NCBI RefSeq assembly: GCF_963678635.1
Contig: NC_087069.1
Span: 4,476,166 to 4,540,165, forward strand
DNA: 64,000 nt
Direction: 5' to 3'
DNA from: Symsagittifera roscoffensis
Taxonomy: Eukaryota; Xenacoelomorpha; Acoela; Convolutidae
The stretch's first letter is position 1; each line of letters begins with the position of its first letter. Below are positions 8,268 to 20,637 of this stretch, piece after piece. The notes beneath the pieces are model-generated. The model did no database searches, was not told where the DNA came from, and saw only the letters and a list, made by a program, of their open reading frames with translations. The translations under genes and the position numbers were made by a program.

Positions 8268-9791
8268 CCTTCATCCGACAATCACCTACAAAAACCACAA
8301 AAGACAAATAAAAATCGCAAATTTCATCAAACAGATTTCAAAAATTCTATTAATCTCTTACACTTATAAATTAATAAATTTAATACCAATGCAGTAAATT
8401 CATCTATAATATTTTCCCCCAAAGCAGTAAATCTAATTATGATGAAAATTTGTATCTTAAAATTCCTCCATAACTAGCAGTTAATTTCCAAATTCTATGC
8501 AGTAAATTAATAAAATGCAATTGCAGTACTAACCTTTTAATATTTTCATTCATTCGCACAGAAATTCTATCCACACTCGCACAGCTCGCCCACGAAGAAT
8601 TGTTTAAAATAATGAACTTCAGTTTCAAGTTTTCACACTCAACAACTCTAACATATAATAACATGTTTCAAACTTTCCTTTAACCCGGTTGGAAAGGAAT
8701 CATATACTAAACAAAACTAACCAACGCAGCTTACTAAATACCACAAATCATAGAATAACAGCATGACTAAGAAAAGGAAACCAACGGTACCCAAACCGGA
8801 TTAACCCAGTTTAAAACTGGATAATTTATTCTTTTGAGGACTATTATAAAGTCTAAGAAAGAAATAATAAAACACAAAAAAGTCGAAAGACAAACCCATA
8901 CCACAAACAATTTGATTTTTGAAAAAAGGACACAACCAACAAAACATAAGAAAGACCACAACAAACCCAACATAAAACGTTGTCACATAACAGGACCCCT
9001 CACAAAAACCGCATGAAATCATACTCCCACTCCTGGCCTAACCCACCAGGAAGGACGTCCTGAGCATGCTCTATAGCCGGCCTAACCCACCGTGCTACAT
9101 CCACGCTTTGTGACCACACCTCTATTTTTAATAAGAGCTACTCAAGTGTGAGTAACTCTTCAAAATAACCGAACTAAAACAAAAAGCTTTTGTGAAAACA
9201 ACTAACTAAAATCATAATTAAAAAATATTAAACTAATAAATGTTTTATAAAATGTAAATTACATTATGCAATACATAGATCAGAATACAACACCAAGGAC
9301 GAACATCTAAAGACAAAACGACCCCACTACACTCGAGAGAGAATGACCAACCACAATCGATATGCCACCCACAATCACAACTCAAAGGATTTAGAGTACG
9401 ACTTGACTTCGCAGAAAAGGACTTCATTGAACTAGACCAATGACCACCTCGATGTTCAAGTATACGTACAGATCCGAGTAACCAGGCATCCCCTCCACGC
9501 ACAATCTCCACGCCATTCCCAAGTTAGATCAGACACAAAAGAAGTTCTCCACGAAGAACAGAAAAACCTGACATAGCCAACCATTCTGAAATCAGATTTG
9601 AGTTTGTTGCAAAGACTTAGTCGTTGTCACTAGAAGACACAACGTCTTATGTCTCTAACTCCAGCTTCCTGGAACTTCTTTAATAAAAAGGAAACAGAAG
9701 AAATAAGATGTTCGCCAAACACCAACGTCCATCATCCATCCTTCGAATTGCAGAAGAACTATTCTAAAAAACTCTGTAAAACCCGGATGGG
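8268..9791 (+). other. Long 3' leader of copy 1 with conserved short repeats
   Basis: Non-coding and alignable to copy 2. GCAGTAAAT occurs at 8391, 8424 and 8499, with variants at 8477 and 8523. GGCCTAACCCACC occurs at 9035-9047 and 9079-9091 around a conserved block (GGACGTCCTGAGCATGCTCT). The end, AAAACCCGGATGGG just before the LTR, is in the polypurine-tract position but is only partly purine. Possible roles are export or packaging; not shown. Confidence 0.45.
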
Positions 9792-10201
9792 TGGAACCTG
9801 ATCTAAACTACATTTTATGATTGGATAATTTAGATATTTTACCAATGTAAAGTATTTAATATTAACCAATCATGATCCATCTAACTAACAACCCACTTAT
9901 TTGTAAGTGCTGAAGTTACTTGTAATTTCAGCACCAGAGAGATTTGAATTTAACTTAGAAATTAGTTGGACTCTCCCGAGCACTTCAGCAGCCGCAATAA
10001 ACCAGTATACCCTAGATCTATTGAGCCTAGCAGAGACTAGTTAAACAACCTGAGACTAGATAGTATAAGAGTAAGATTAGGATCGGTATTAGACTAAGAA
10101 GTTGCACGAATCTATCCGGCCGAAAATAAGATAGCGTGACGAGCAGACGGTGTACCCTATCCGAAATTACTCTATGAGTTATACACCCAAGACCTAACTC
10201 A
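9792..10201 (+). repeat. 3' LTR of copy 1 (410 bp)
   Basis: Runs from TGGAACCTGATC to CTAACTCA (TG...CA ends) and matches both LTRs of copy 2, also 410 bp. It contains a near-perfect 13-bp stem at 9907-9934 (one G-U pair in this copy) and AATAAA at 9996-10001, the likely poly(A) signal. The last ~25 bp differ from copy 2. Confidence 0.95.
9996..10001 (+). promoter_or_regulatory. LTR polyadenylation signal AATAAA
   Basis: AATAAA lies about 60 bp downstream of the LTR hairpin. At the same place both LTRs of copy 2 read AACAAA. Confidence 0.45.
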
Positions 10202-11456
10202 TAAGGTTTTTGACAAGAAAAATTAGAAGCAATCTAGATGCCTGATTGAGGAAAATTTTGGCTATTATTGATTGAAAAGGATGAAATTTGAAACAAAAGA
10301 AAGTGGGATCAAAGTGATCATTTATATTCAACTCTATTCTATTGAAAAACAGACACAATAACATATGATGCTAATTGGTTAAAGTTTTCTACAATTGAAA
10401 ATATTTTCTCATCATTAGTGGAGATTATAATCGTTTATTATTGTGTTATGCAGTGGTAGGTAAACAATTATTTGGGCCCTTCCAATCAATTATGGACTGA
10501 TGCATTTAATTAATTGGAATTGGCCAGTCTATTAATTAATTAATTGCAATTAATTGAATTTTTACTGAAACGTTAAAAGTAAACTGACAAAACTCAATTT
10601 TGAGTTTGATAAGATCAAAAAACTAAGAACGCTCCAGTTTTTTCATGGTTTCTTAACTCCAAAACTTTTTTGTTTCACTTCTTCGTCAACAATGACTGAA
10701 ATTTTTGCCACAATTTTTGCCGAACTATCTTTCTCCGAGCTGGTTATTCTTTCACAAAACAATAATGGAGTAGCAAGTTTGAAATGGTGGATAATACATG
10801 CATTTAGCACTGTTATGATAGAAATTTTAACTCTCTTAGAGAAGGTGCTGGTACTAAAACTATACAATAATCGGTTATAAATGTTTGAAAGTGGATGCGG
10901 GTAAATCATCTAAAACTGTAAGCTCAAAATTGAAAAATCCCAGCGAAAAACAACATAGTTTTTATATATTTTTTTTCCAAAAGCTTTGTTCTCTTCGGTG
11001 CTCGTAATTATCTGCGGGTCATATAATTATTTGATAAAATTTGCTTCACTTGAAGCGCCGGTAGTTCCAAACATTTACATCAAAAACAATCAACCAATAA
11101 ATAAAGGCTTCAAATATCACTGGTTTGTTGTGAACTGACAAACACACTTTATAACCTGTCAAAAAATGGCTCCATTTTTTATTACTACCACACTTTACGG
11201 CAAACTGAAGAAATCACTCAATATGGTGGAAAATATTATTCAAATAGGCGCCTCTCTACTGATCAAGTAATTGAACGCTATCATTTGTCTTATGTTCGAA
11301 AACTTCTGGTTAAGAATCTTGAACTAGTCTTCCCAAACAGCTGCTCAATGCAACTACATAATTGAAGATTTTGCTGACTGCGTGATAAAAACACGACACC
11401 AAAAAAAACTAAAAGCCAAATATTATCTGGAAAATCTAGAAAAAATCATAAAGATT
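10202..11456. other. Host spacer without recognisable genes
   Basis: AT-rich sequence between the LTR and the first EF-hand gene. It includes a TTAATTAATTAATTGCAATT stretch near 10530. No supported coding region; the promoter of the EF-hand gene must lie here but no clear box is seen. Confidence 0.5.
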
Positions 11457-14400
11457 ATGAGTTCGAAACTAACAGCTTTGGAGTTGGAAGACTATCGCGA
11501 GGTGTTTAATGACTTTGACGCTGACGGATCAGGTAAAAAAGTTTTTTTTAGTGAAGTTTGCCCGTATTTTAAACTTTTGTTCAACCAGTCAGACATTTCT
11601 TTAAATTTAAAATTCATTTTATCAAGTTCCGCAGATGAAGGCTTGACTGTAAAAAAAATATATTTTTTTCTATGACCAGGTCGATTTGCTTTCGAAGATT
11701 TTGATGCAATTCTTTTTTTAGTCAATGATTTTGGGTCGAACTTTGACTATGCCATTCAATAACTGAAGTTTTTTTCGTTCTGTTATTACAATGTTTTGTT
11801 GTTTTTTCAATTGGGATTTATTCATCTTTTCGTACCACCTGTAATGGTTTTTTAATATTCAGAGCAAAGAGATGTTTTTAAGAGCAAATTTGTTGAGTAA
11901 CGATTTTGAAATCGTTCATCGAATATGCAGATAACCCGGGCAATAAAAATATGCAGCCGTACGTCGCACCATGCATGATTCTATGGATACCATGGAAAAG
12001 TGTGGAAGTACATCAATTGTAGGTACCATTTTTTCCATGAATGGCGCAACATTTGGTAGCACTTTTTTGGTAAGGGGGAACTGAAAATTCAATCAATTAT
12101 AAGGGCTGTTAAGAAGAGATATATCACCATAAGCTCTCGCAGCTTATGGCTGCTATGGTCTCATATATGCCGCAACCTGCCATTATATTCTGTAATGCTA
12201 ACAAAAGGTACCCTTACTTGCAATTTAAAAACTAAGTGATATTTTTATCGCATAATCACGTATTAATTAAAAATAACTGCTTGTATTTGGGATACGCCTT
12301 GAATGACCAGACTGTTTTTCATTGTCTATTGCTTAGTCTTCAATTTAAAAGAATTGGATGAAAAATCTTCAAAAACAAAATTTGTTTTCAAAAACCATTC
12401 CTATTTAAAAAAAATTAAAGTAATATATGGTCTCATCTGAACAAACTCCCCCTTAATAGGCCAAGTGAACAACCTGTCCCTGAAACTCAATGGCAACTTC
12501 AAGCCTGCATGTACTATGCTCAAATCTGATTGGCTGAATATATTACTTTTAGACAAAGTGAATGATTTCCCCTAAAATTGATTTAAGGGGTAAATTGATC
12601 AAGTGGTCCGAGATATGTAGCATTCAGTAATGTATCAATAAGAAAAAATTAGCGTAATAAAATTCAAATTGGAAGAATTTCGTAGTCGGATGAGGTCAAA
12701 ATCCAGTTTTTCACTAATTTTAAAAAAATTCAAACAATATTAAAAAAACTCGTCAATAAAGAAAAACTTTTTTCATGACCACTTCAGCCATTCAAGACCA
12801 CGAAAATTGATAACAATTTGACAGTAATTATAGTTTGTTTGAGTCATGTAGCAAGTTGTGATTGCGAAGTTTATAACTGTTTTGAGTTAAATTGTTTGTT
12901 GTGATTGTGATTTATTTCTGTTTAGGCCAGGTCTCAAATGAGGAGTTGAGGAAGATGTTCCAGTCTTTGGGCCAGGAGGTCACCCAGAAAGAAGTGAAGG
13001 AACTGGTGGCAGAAGTGGACAAAGACGGTTAGCATACCCATTTTCTAAAACATTCTACGAAAATTTATTCTTTTCATTCTTCGAAAACCAGAGGCTACTA
13101 CTTCAGAAATTTTAAGCAACTACATTTCTTCAGCATTAAGCTTATAATTACTGGACAGCCGTATTGTAAGTATCATCTATGAAATCTCTTATGGCGACAG
13201 CAGTCCACCTGAAGTAGAAATACGAACCTGTAGTACCAACAAAAGAGGGTATTTTTCTCTTTCCCCCACATTTTGTTTGCAGAGTTTTACCAAGGGATGA
13301 CTTGAGAACAGTTTACATTTAATTTTGTTTGAACAATCTTAACATTTCTCTAACGGTTCTTTTGACGTCCTTATAAACGATTTTGAAGACGAACATAAGC
13401 CAAAACATTGATTTTTGAGTCAAAATTTTTCAAAACTGCCCTACAACGTCTGCTTTGGCCGAAATAGACAAATTGTGATTTTTATCACAGGCACTACGAG
13501 GCCAAACTGTGCAATCTGTGCATTGCAAGCCAATTCCACAAGAGTCCAAAATCAGATCTGTTGCTGAATATGCAAAAAGGCTCTTTTTCTTCGATTTTCT
13601 TTGCTGTTTTGAATTTCACAAGCATATACCTAAAACACTGTACCATTTTAAATCGCTCCAAAAATAGGCGATTTTGCGCAATCCGCGACAGTTTTTGCAG
13701 AAAACGGAACCTTTTGTGGAGTCCACAAGCAATCAATTAGACATGAGTATAGTTAAAATTTGTTCAAATTCGCAACTGTAAACGGAATCCGCTTATTGTA
13801 AGTGTTGTGCGCAAGTTGTCAGTGGAATCTGCAAATAGTTAGTGGAATCTGCATTTTGGTTTCCTAAAATCTCACCTCTCATCGTTTTTTGTTAAACTAC
13901 TTATGGTTGTTAAATGGTAAAACAAATTGAAGCGAGCATATTTCTTGATATAAACAATAAAATTATTACAAATTTTAATCTGAAAAGTTTCAGAACCAAC
14001 ATATTTTGCGAGATTTTTGAAATGAATAATTTTTATACAAACTACTTTTCAAATCCTTTCATGCTATACGCATGCGGGACCTGTATATCATAGTTGCTTT
14101 TTTGAGGGACCCTTCTATCATAGTAGTACCTAGGGTGTATTTTGGGTGTTCTTTCACCTCATCTCAAAAACTGCCCTCATGATTCGGCTTTACTCTCAAC
14201 TTATCTCAAAACCTGCCCTCACGAGTTGAACTTATTGTATCTATCTTCTTATTCCAATTAATGCTTTCATTATTTTGATTCACTCTCCACCAACTAGATC
14301 AAAATTTGGGAATATGCGAATCCCAAAAAATGTCTTAATTTGGTGATATGCTGTGCGTTGTCTTTCCAAACACTCTCAACCTATTAATCCAAGTATTGAA

Positions 14401-17400
14401 TTTATTTGGCATTGAGTTCCCAAAACTATGATCCGCAAATTGCTCGCCGGGATATGCATTCCAAATATTAAATGGTGACATCAACCGATGCTTATTTAAT
14501 TAACCAATGTTTTAAGATTTGTTGGTTGAATCCAGTGACAATGGTTAAGGATTTGCTTTTAGTTTTCGGTTTGCTATAGATAACATTTCTAGCTCTAGCT
14601 TTTAATTGTTTATTTGCAAACTCGGTTACCAAAAACAATCGCATTACAACGGAGAGAAAGTGTCGAAATTTGAAAGAATATTAGTTCCTAACTGATAAAA
14701 AGTAAAAGCCAACCTTTCATCTTGTTTTTCAAATAAAAAATGACTTATTTAAAACAATTTTAGCTTAGTTTTGTTGTACTAATTTATATTCTATGTTCAA
14801 GAAAAAGAATATCCTTAAAATTTTTTTTTCAAAAATAATTCAAACAAGGTTCTTCAAAAAAAAGTTTTGATTTTTTGAAAGGGTTAAAAACATTGAAAAG
14901 AATTGTTGTTCTTTTTCAAACATTTTATTGGTTTTATTATTTTTTAAATTTCTGTTTTTAATGAGGTCACTAAAAACTGAAACGCTAATTTCATTTTTTG
15001 CCAAACTCAAATAGTTAACGATCCGCTACACGGAATCCGCGACACAACAAATGTTTCGACAAAATTCACATTACAGGTTTTTGTGCGCGGAACCCACGGA
15101 AACTATTGTAAGAAGAATCCACATACATTTTCGAAACATTTGAAGATTTTTTCTGGAATGCAGGAATATACAGACGCAAAATTGTGCACCTATCCAGTGC
15201 ACAGTCTGTCCTCTTTTTGGCAAAGCTCGGAAAACCAACTTTGCTGATTTTAAAAAAATGTCTAAGAATTTCAAACTAAAAGAAACACTCCCAAATATAA
15301 ACTAACTCTCAGTGTTCTCGGAGTTGCAATATTACAAAAATTCTGGGAGAAAATACATTATATTTCATTTTTTCTTGCCAGATCTTTGCAATATGTGAAT
15401 TGATTTGCAAGAAATAAGTAAGGTTTAGGATTCTAAGGCATTCTAGTTTTTAATTAGAATCTTAAAAAAATACTTGGGAAGAAAAAATTTAAGAAACCAA
15501 TTATGTTAGTAACTAGAATTTTCTTATCCCTTATTAAAATTAACGACATTAACTCAGTGGTTTGAGGGAGAAAAGTGAAAAAATTCATTTTACAAGTTTT
15601 TTGAACCTTCTAAGTGTTAACAGTAGCCATGACCGTTGCCTAGATAACCAAATATTGTGGCAAATTTAGACTACATAATGAATTTTTGATCCATTTTTAT
15701 CGGTTATTTTCAAAAAAAGCCATTAAAACCCCTTATAATTGATTATAGCTCAATCGAAATGACTATTTGTTTTCGAAATGACTATTTTTTTGTTCAAAAA
15801 ATCAAAGAAAATGGATTTTTTTGTAAATAGTTTGGGTGTTCTTTCACCTCATCTCAAAAACTGCCCTCATGATTCGGCTTTACTCTCAACTTATCTCAAA
15901 ACCTGCCCTCACGAGTTGAACTTACTCTATCTATCTTCTTATTCCAATTAATGCTTTCATTATTTTGATTCACTCTCCATCAACTAGATCAAAATTTGGG
16001 AATATGCGAATCCCAAAAAATGTCCTAATTTGGCGATATGCTGTGCGTTGTCTTTCCAAACACTCTCAACCTATTAATCCAAGTATTGAATTTGTTTGGC
16101 ATTGAGTTCCCAAAACTATGATCCGAAAATTGCTCGCCGGGATATGCAATCCAAATATTAAATGGTGACATCAACCGATGCTTATTTAATTAACCAATGT
16201 TTTAAGATTTGTTGGTTGAATCCAGTGACAATGGTTAAGGATTTGCTTTTAGTTTTCGGTTTGCTATAGATAACATTTCTAGCTCTAGCTTTTAATTGTT
16301 ATTTGCAAACTCGGTAACCAAAAAAAATCGCATTACAACGGAGAGAAAGTGTCGAAATTTGAATGAATATTAGTTCCTAACTGATAAAAAGTAAAAGCCA
16401 ACCTTTCATCTTGTTTTTTATTTAAAAAATGACTTATTTAAAACAATTTTAGCTTAGTTTTGTTGTACTAATTTATATTCTTCCGCAAAGCTGGCCGCGT
16501 TTTTTCTTCGATGTTATGAGTTCGATGATATGTTCAAGAAAAAAAATATCCTTAAAATTTTTTTTTCAAAAATAGTTCAAAAAAGGTTCTTCAAAAAATT
16601 TTGATTTTTGGAAAGGGTTAAAAACATTGAAAAAAATTGTTGTTCTTTTTCAAACATTTTATTGGTTTTGCTATTTTTTAAATTTCTGTTTTTAATGAGG
16701 TCACTAAAAACTGAAACGCTATTTTCATTTTTTGCCAAACTCAAATAGTTAACGATCCGCTACACAGAATCCGCGACACAACAAATGTTTCGACAAAATT
16801 CACATTACAGGTTTTTGTGCGCGGAATCAACGGAAACTATTGTAAAAAGAATCCACTTACATTTTCGAAACATTTGAACATTTTTTTCTGGATAGCAGGA
16901 ATATACAGACACAAAATTGTGCACCTATCCAGTGCACAGTCTGTCCTCTTTTTGGCAAAGCTCGGAAAACCAACTTTGCTGATTTTAAAAAAATGTCTAA
17001 GAATTTCAAACTAAAAGAAACACTCCCAAATATAAACTAACTCTCAGTGTTCTCGGAGTTGCAATATTACAAAAATTCTGGGAGAAAATACATTATATTT
17101 CATTTTTTCTTGCCAGATCTTTGCAATATGTGAATTGATTTGCAAGAAATAAGTAAGGTTTAGGATTCTAAGGCATTCTAGTTTTTAATTAGAATCGTAA
17201 AAAAATACTTGGGAAGAAAAAATTTAAGAAACCAATTATGTTAGTAACCAGAATTTTTTTATCCCTTATTAAAATTAACGATATTAACTCAGTGGTTTGA
17301 GGGAGAAAAGTGAAAAATTTCATTTTACAAGTTTTTTGAACCTTCTAAGTGTTAACAGTAGCCATGACCGTTGCCTAGATAACCAAATATTGTGGCAAAT

Positions 17401-20400
17401 TTAGACTACATAATGAATTTTTGATCTATTTTTATCGATTATTTTCAAAAAAAGCCATTAAAACCCCTTATAATTGATTATAGCTCAAACGAAATGACTA
17501 TTTGTTTTCGAAATGACTATTTTTTTGTTCAAAAAATCAAAGAAAATGGATTTTTTTGTAAATAGTTTGGGTGTTCTTTCACCTCATCTCAAAAACTGCC
17601 CTCATGATTCGGCTTTACTCTCAACTTATCTCAAAACCTGCCCTCACGAGTTGAACTTACTCTATCTATCTTCTTATTCCAATTAATGCTTTCATTATTT
17701 TGATTCACTCTCCACCAACTAGATCAAAATTTGGGAATATGCGAATCCCAAAAAATGTCCTAATTTGGCGATATGCTGTGCGTTGTCTTTCCAAACACTC
17801 TCAACCTATTAATCCAAGTATTGAATTTATTTGGCATTGAGTTCCCAAAACTATGATCCGAAAATTGCTCGCCGGGATATGCATTCCAAATATTAAATGG
17901 TGACATCAACCGATGCTTATTTAATTAACCAATGTTTTAAGATTCGTTGGTTGAATCAAGTTACAATGGTTAAGGATTTGCTTTTAGTTTTCGGTTTGCT
18001 ATAGATAACATTTCTAGCTCTAGCTTTTAATTGTTATTTGCAAACTCGGTAACCAAAAAAAATCGCATTACAACGGAGAGAAAGTGTCGAAATTTGAATG
18101 AATATTTGTTCTTAACTGATAAAAAGTAAAAGCCAACCTTTCATCTTGTTTTTTAATTAAAAAATGACTTATTTAAAACAATTTTAGCTTAGTTTTGTTG
18201 TACTAATTTATATTCTTCCGCAAAGCTGGCCGCGTTTTTTCTTCGATGTTATGAGTTCGATGATATGTTCAAGAAAAAAAATATCCTTAAAATTTTTTTT
18301 TCAAAAATAGTTCAAACAAGGTTCTTCAAAAAAGTTTTGATTTTTTGAAAGGGTTAAAAACATTGAAAAGAATTGTTGTTCTTTTTCAAACATTTTATTG
18401 GTTTTGCTATTTTTTAAATTTCTGTTTTTAATGAGGTCACTTAAAACTGAAACGCTAATTTCATTTTTTGCCAAACTCAAATAGTTAACGATCCGCTACA
18501 CAGAGTCCGCGACACAACAAATGTTTCGACAAAATTCACATTACAGGTTTTTGTGCGCGGAATCCACGGAAACTATTGTAAAAAGAATCCACTTACATTT
18601 TCGAAACATTTGAAGATTTTTTTTCTGGATAGCAGGAATATACAGACACAAAATTGTGCACCTATCCAGTGCACAGTTGTCCTCTTTTTGGCAAAGCTCG
18701 GAAAACCAACTTTGCTGATTTTAAAAAAATGTCTAAGAATTTCAAACTAAAAGAAACACTCCCAAATATAAACTAACTCTCAGTGTTCTCGGAGTGGCAA
18801 TATTACAAAAATTCTGGGAGAAAATACATTATATTTCATTTTTTCTTGCCAGATCTTTGCAATATGTGAACTGATTTGCAAGAAATAAGTAAGGTTTAGG
18901 GTTCTAAGGCATTTTAGTTTTTAATTAGAATCGTAAAAAAATACTTGGGAAGAAAAAATTTAAGAAACCAATTATGTTAGTAACCAGAAGTTTCTTATCC
19001 CTTATTAAAATTAACGACATTAACTCAGTGGTTTGAGGGAGAAAAGTGAAAAAATTCATTTTACAAGTTTTTTGAAACTTCTAAGTGTTAACAGTAGCCA
19101 TGACCGTTGCCTAGATAACCAAATATTGTGGCAAATTTAGACTACATAATGAATTTTTGATCCATTTTTATCGATTATTTTCAAAAAAAGCCATTCGAAA
19201 TTACTATTTGTTTTCGAAATGACTATTTTTTTGTTCAAAAACTCAAAGAAAATGGATTTTTTTGTAAATAGTTTGGGTGTCCTTTCACCTCATCTCAAAA
19301 ACTGCCCTCATGATTCGGCTTTACTCTCAACTTATCTCAAAACCTGCCCTCACGAGTTGAACTTACTCTATCTATCTTCTTATTCCAATTAATGCTTTCA
19401 TTATTTTGATTCACTCTCCACCAACTAGATCAAAATTTGGGAACAAGTTCATCCTCATGTTCATTAATCACCATTACCATGGCCCACGCCAACCCTCACC
19501 CCTCCCCTTAAAATCGCCATACCCACGTCCCGCCGAGCCTTTCAATCTCACTAACCCCCCGCACTTCCCCCAAATCCCCCGCGTTTGTCCCACCATCAAC
19601 AAACAACCCATTCCACATCCATCACCCAGTGGAATAGATAACTATTGGGGGGGTATCCAGGGGTAGGGGGTAAACATCGGGAAGAGCGGGGAGGGATTTG
19701 CTGTCGGTCAGGTTGTGGGAATAGCGAGTGAAACTGAATATCAAAAAAGTGTAACTTAACATTAACAGCGATAGAAATTTTAAAAACTAAAACGAGATTT
19801 TTTGGTTCAAAACTTATTAACAATATAATTCATTTATAAACAATTATAATCAATTGATTTCGAGTTTTAGATACGCAAATCATAAAAATCCAGTTTAATT
19901 GATTGTTTGACTATTTTAGGCAATGGGGAAGTGGACTTCGACGAGTTCTGTGAGATGATGACCAAGAAGACGGCAGAGCAGGGTGAGGTGGACATCGAGA
20001 CAGAACTGAAAGACGTGTTCAAACTATTTGACAGGTTATAGGCGCACATTATCTTCTCTTTTTTCTTTCAATAACCCAAACAAAACTTTGAAGATAAATC
20101 AATGAAATAACAGCTGTTGTAGCTATTCTTAAAATACAAGTAGTTATTACATCCGATTAGCGGTTCCTTGAAATGTTGCTGCAGATTATATCCCGGTTTG
20201 CGGGAGTAATTACTGGATTTCGCGGACGTTAAGTGAAAGTACGGTGACTCATTTTATCAAACAATAGTTCGGCTAAATTCCAGACCACTATTGTGACCAA
20301 AGTTCTTTTTTTTAGAATTAGGCCGCGACTATAAAACTCTGCCAAGAAGTTTTATTTGAGGAATTATTATCAGCGCGAATTTTAATGTATGGAAATTAAC

Positions 20401-20637
20401 GAAGACTTGACCCCGAAAAGGAGGTTAAAAATCCACTTGCACTTATTCCAAGACTAAACTGGGTTTTATTTCAGGAACAACCAGGGCTACATCTCATTCG
20501 GCGATCTGAAAAAGTGTCTGCAAATGCTCTCAATTAACTTGCCAGATGACAAGATCCAGAACATGATGAGGGAGGCGTCTTCCGGTCAGGATGGGAGAGT
20601 GTATTATGACGACTTTCGATACATGTACTTCTGCTGA
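11457..20637 (+). CDS. Four-EF-hand Ca2+-binding protein A (troponin C/calmodulin-like)
   Basis: Exons 11457-11532, 12926-13027, 19920-20034 and 20475-20637 join in frame to a 151-aa protein. All borders are GT-AG, with phases 1, 1 and 2. EF loop 1 (DADGSGQVSNEE) and loop 2 (DKDGNGEVDFDE) are canonical and should bind Ca2+. Loop 3 (DRNNQGYISFGD) has Asp at position 12, and loop 4 (SSGQDGRVYYDD) lacks the first acidic residue, so binding there is doubtful. The C-terminus is an unusual FRYMYFC. A likely role is a cytosolic Ca2+ sensor, perhaps of muscle. Met 11457 is chosen because it aligns with paralogue B; an in-frame Met exists at 11382. Intron 2 (6.9 kb) carries a large tandem repeat. No AATAAA is seen soon after the stop. 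Confidence 0.88.
13498..15213. mobile_element. Non-autonomous TIR element in intron 2 of gene A
   Basis: The left end GAGGCCAAACTGTGCA (13498) is matched in inverted form by GTGCACAGTCTGTCCTC ending at 15213. Near both ends the motif GGAATCCGC and variants recur (13780-13860, 15025-15095), like subterminal binding motifs of DNA transposons. No transposase ORF and no clear target duplication. Related copies lie at 31624-33048 and from 62790. Confidence 0.5.
14141..19442. repeat. Tandem array of ~1.7-kb units (three full, one partial)
   Basis: Units start with TTTGGGTGTTCTTTCACCTC at 14141, 15831 and 17566, and a variant starts at 19272, giving lengths of about 1690, 1735 and 1706 bp. The fourth stops after ~170 bp, at CAAAATTTGGGAA. 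Units are highly similar with small indels. The second and third share an insert (CTTCCGCAAAGCTGGCCGCG, 16481 and 18214) absent from the first. Each carries the right end of the TIR element, so the array grew after its insertion. Short ORFs here are not genes. Confidence 0.9.
19443..19690. repeat. C-rich island with central inverted sequence
   Basis: C-rich left arm, then CACCCAGTGGAATAG and ACTATTGGGGGGGT, then a G-rich right arm. A similar design is seen at 57176-57400 and 58600-58935, so this is probably a dispersed foldback-like repeat. Confidence 0.4.

Larger units (their letters stand above)
1..10201 (+). mobile_element. Ty3/Gypsy-type LTR retroelement with env, copy 1 (3' part only)
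   Basis: The 3' part of a long LTR element, cut at the left window edge inside pol. The order is integrase, two small membrane ORFs, an ORF without ATG, Env-like ectodomain and membrane anchor, a 599-aa ORF, a long 3' leader and one 410-bp LTR. Every part is matched in the same order by copy 2 at 46000-55428, which fixes the borders. The LTR ends at 10201 in ...AACTCA, and the next bases TAAG would be the right target duplication; the left one lies outside the window. Open frames are mostly intact here, unlike in copy 2, so this copy is younger or better kept. The main damage seen is a 73-bp deletion in env. Confidence 0.9.

Noticed and set aside
8835-9020. 60-codon plus-strand ORF in the 3' leader
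   Set aside because: Copy 2 does not keep the frame; the region is better explained as non-coding leader.
11382-11456. In-frame upstream Met for EF-hand gene A
   Set aside because: Would add 25 Lys-rich residues absent from paralogue B; the Met at 11457 aligns with the B start.
16817-18750. Two near-identical 65-codon ORFs (MRGI...)
   Set aside because: Same piece of the 1.7-kb tandem unit; the frame is damaged in the other unit and there is no start context.
14141-19442. CRISPR-like array
   Set aside because: Long 1.7-kb units, no short repeat-spacer pattern, and a eukaryotic context.
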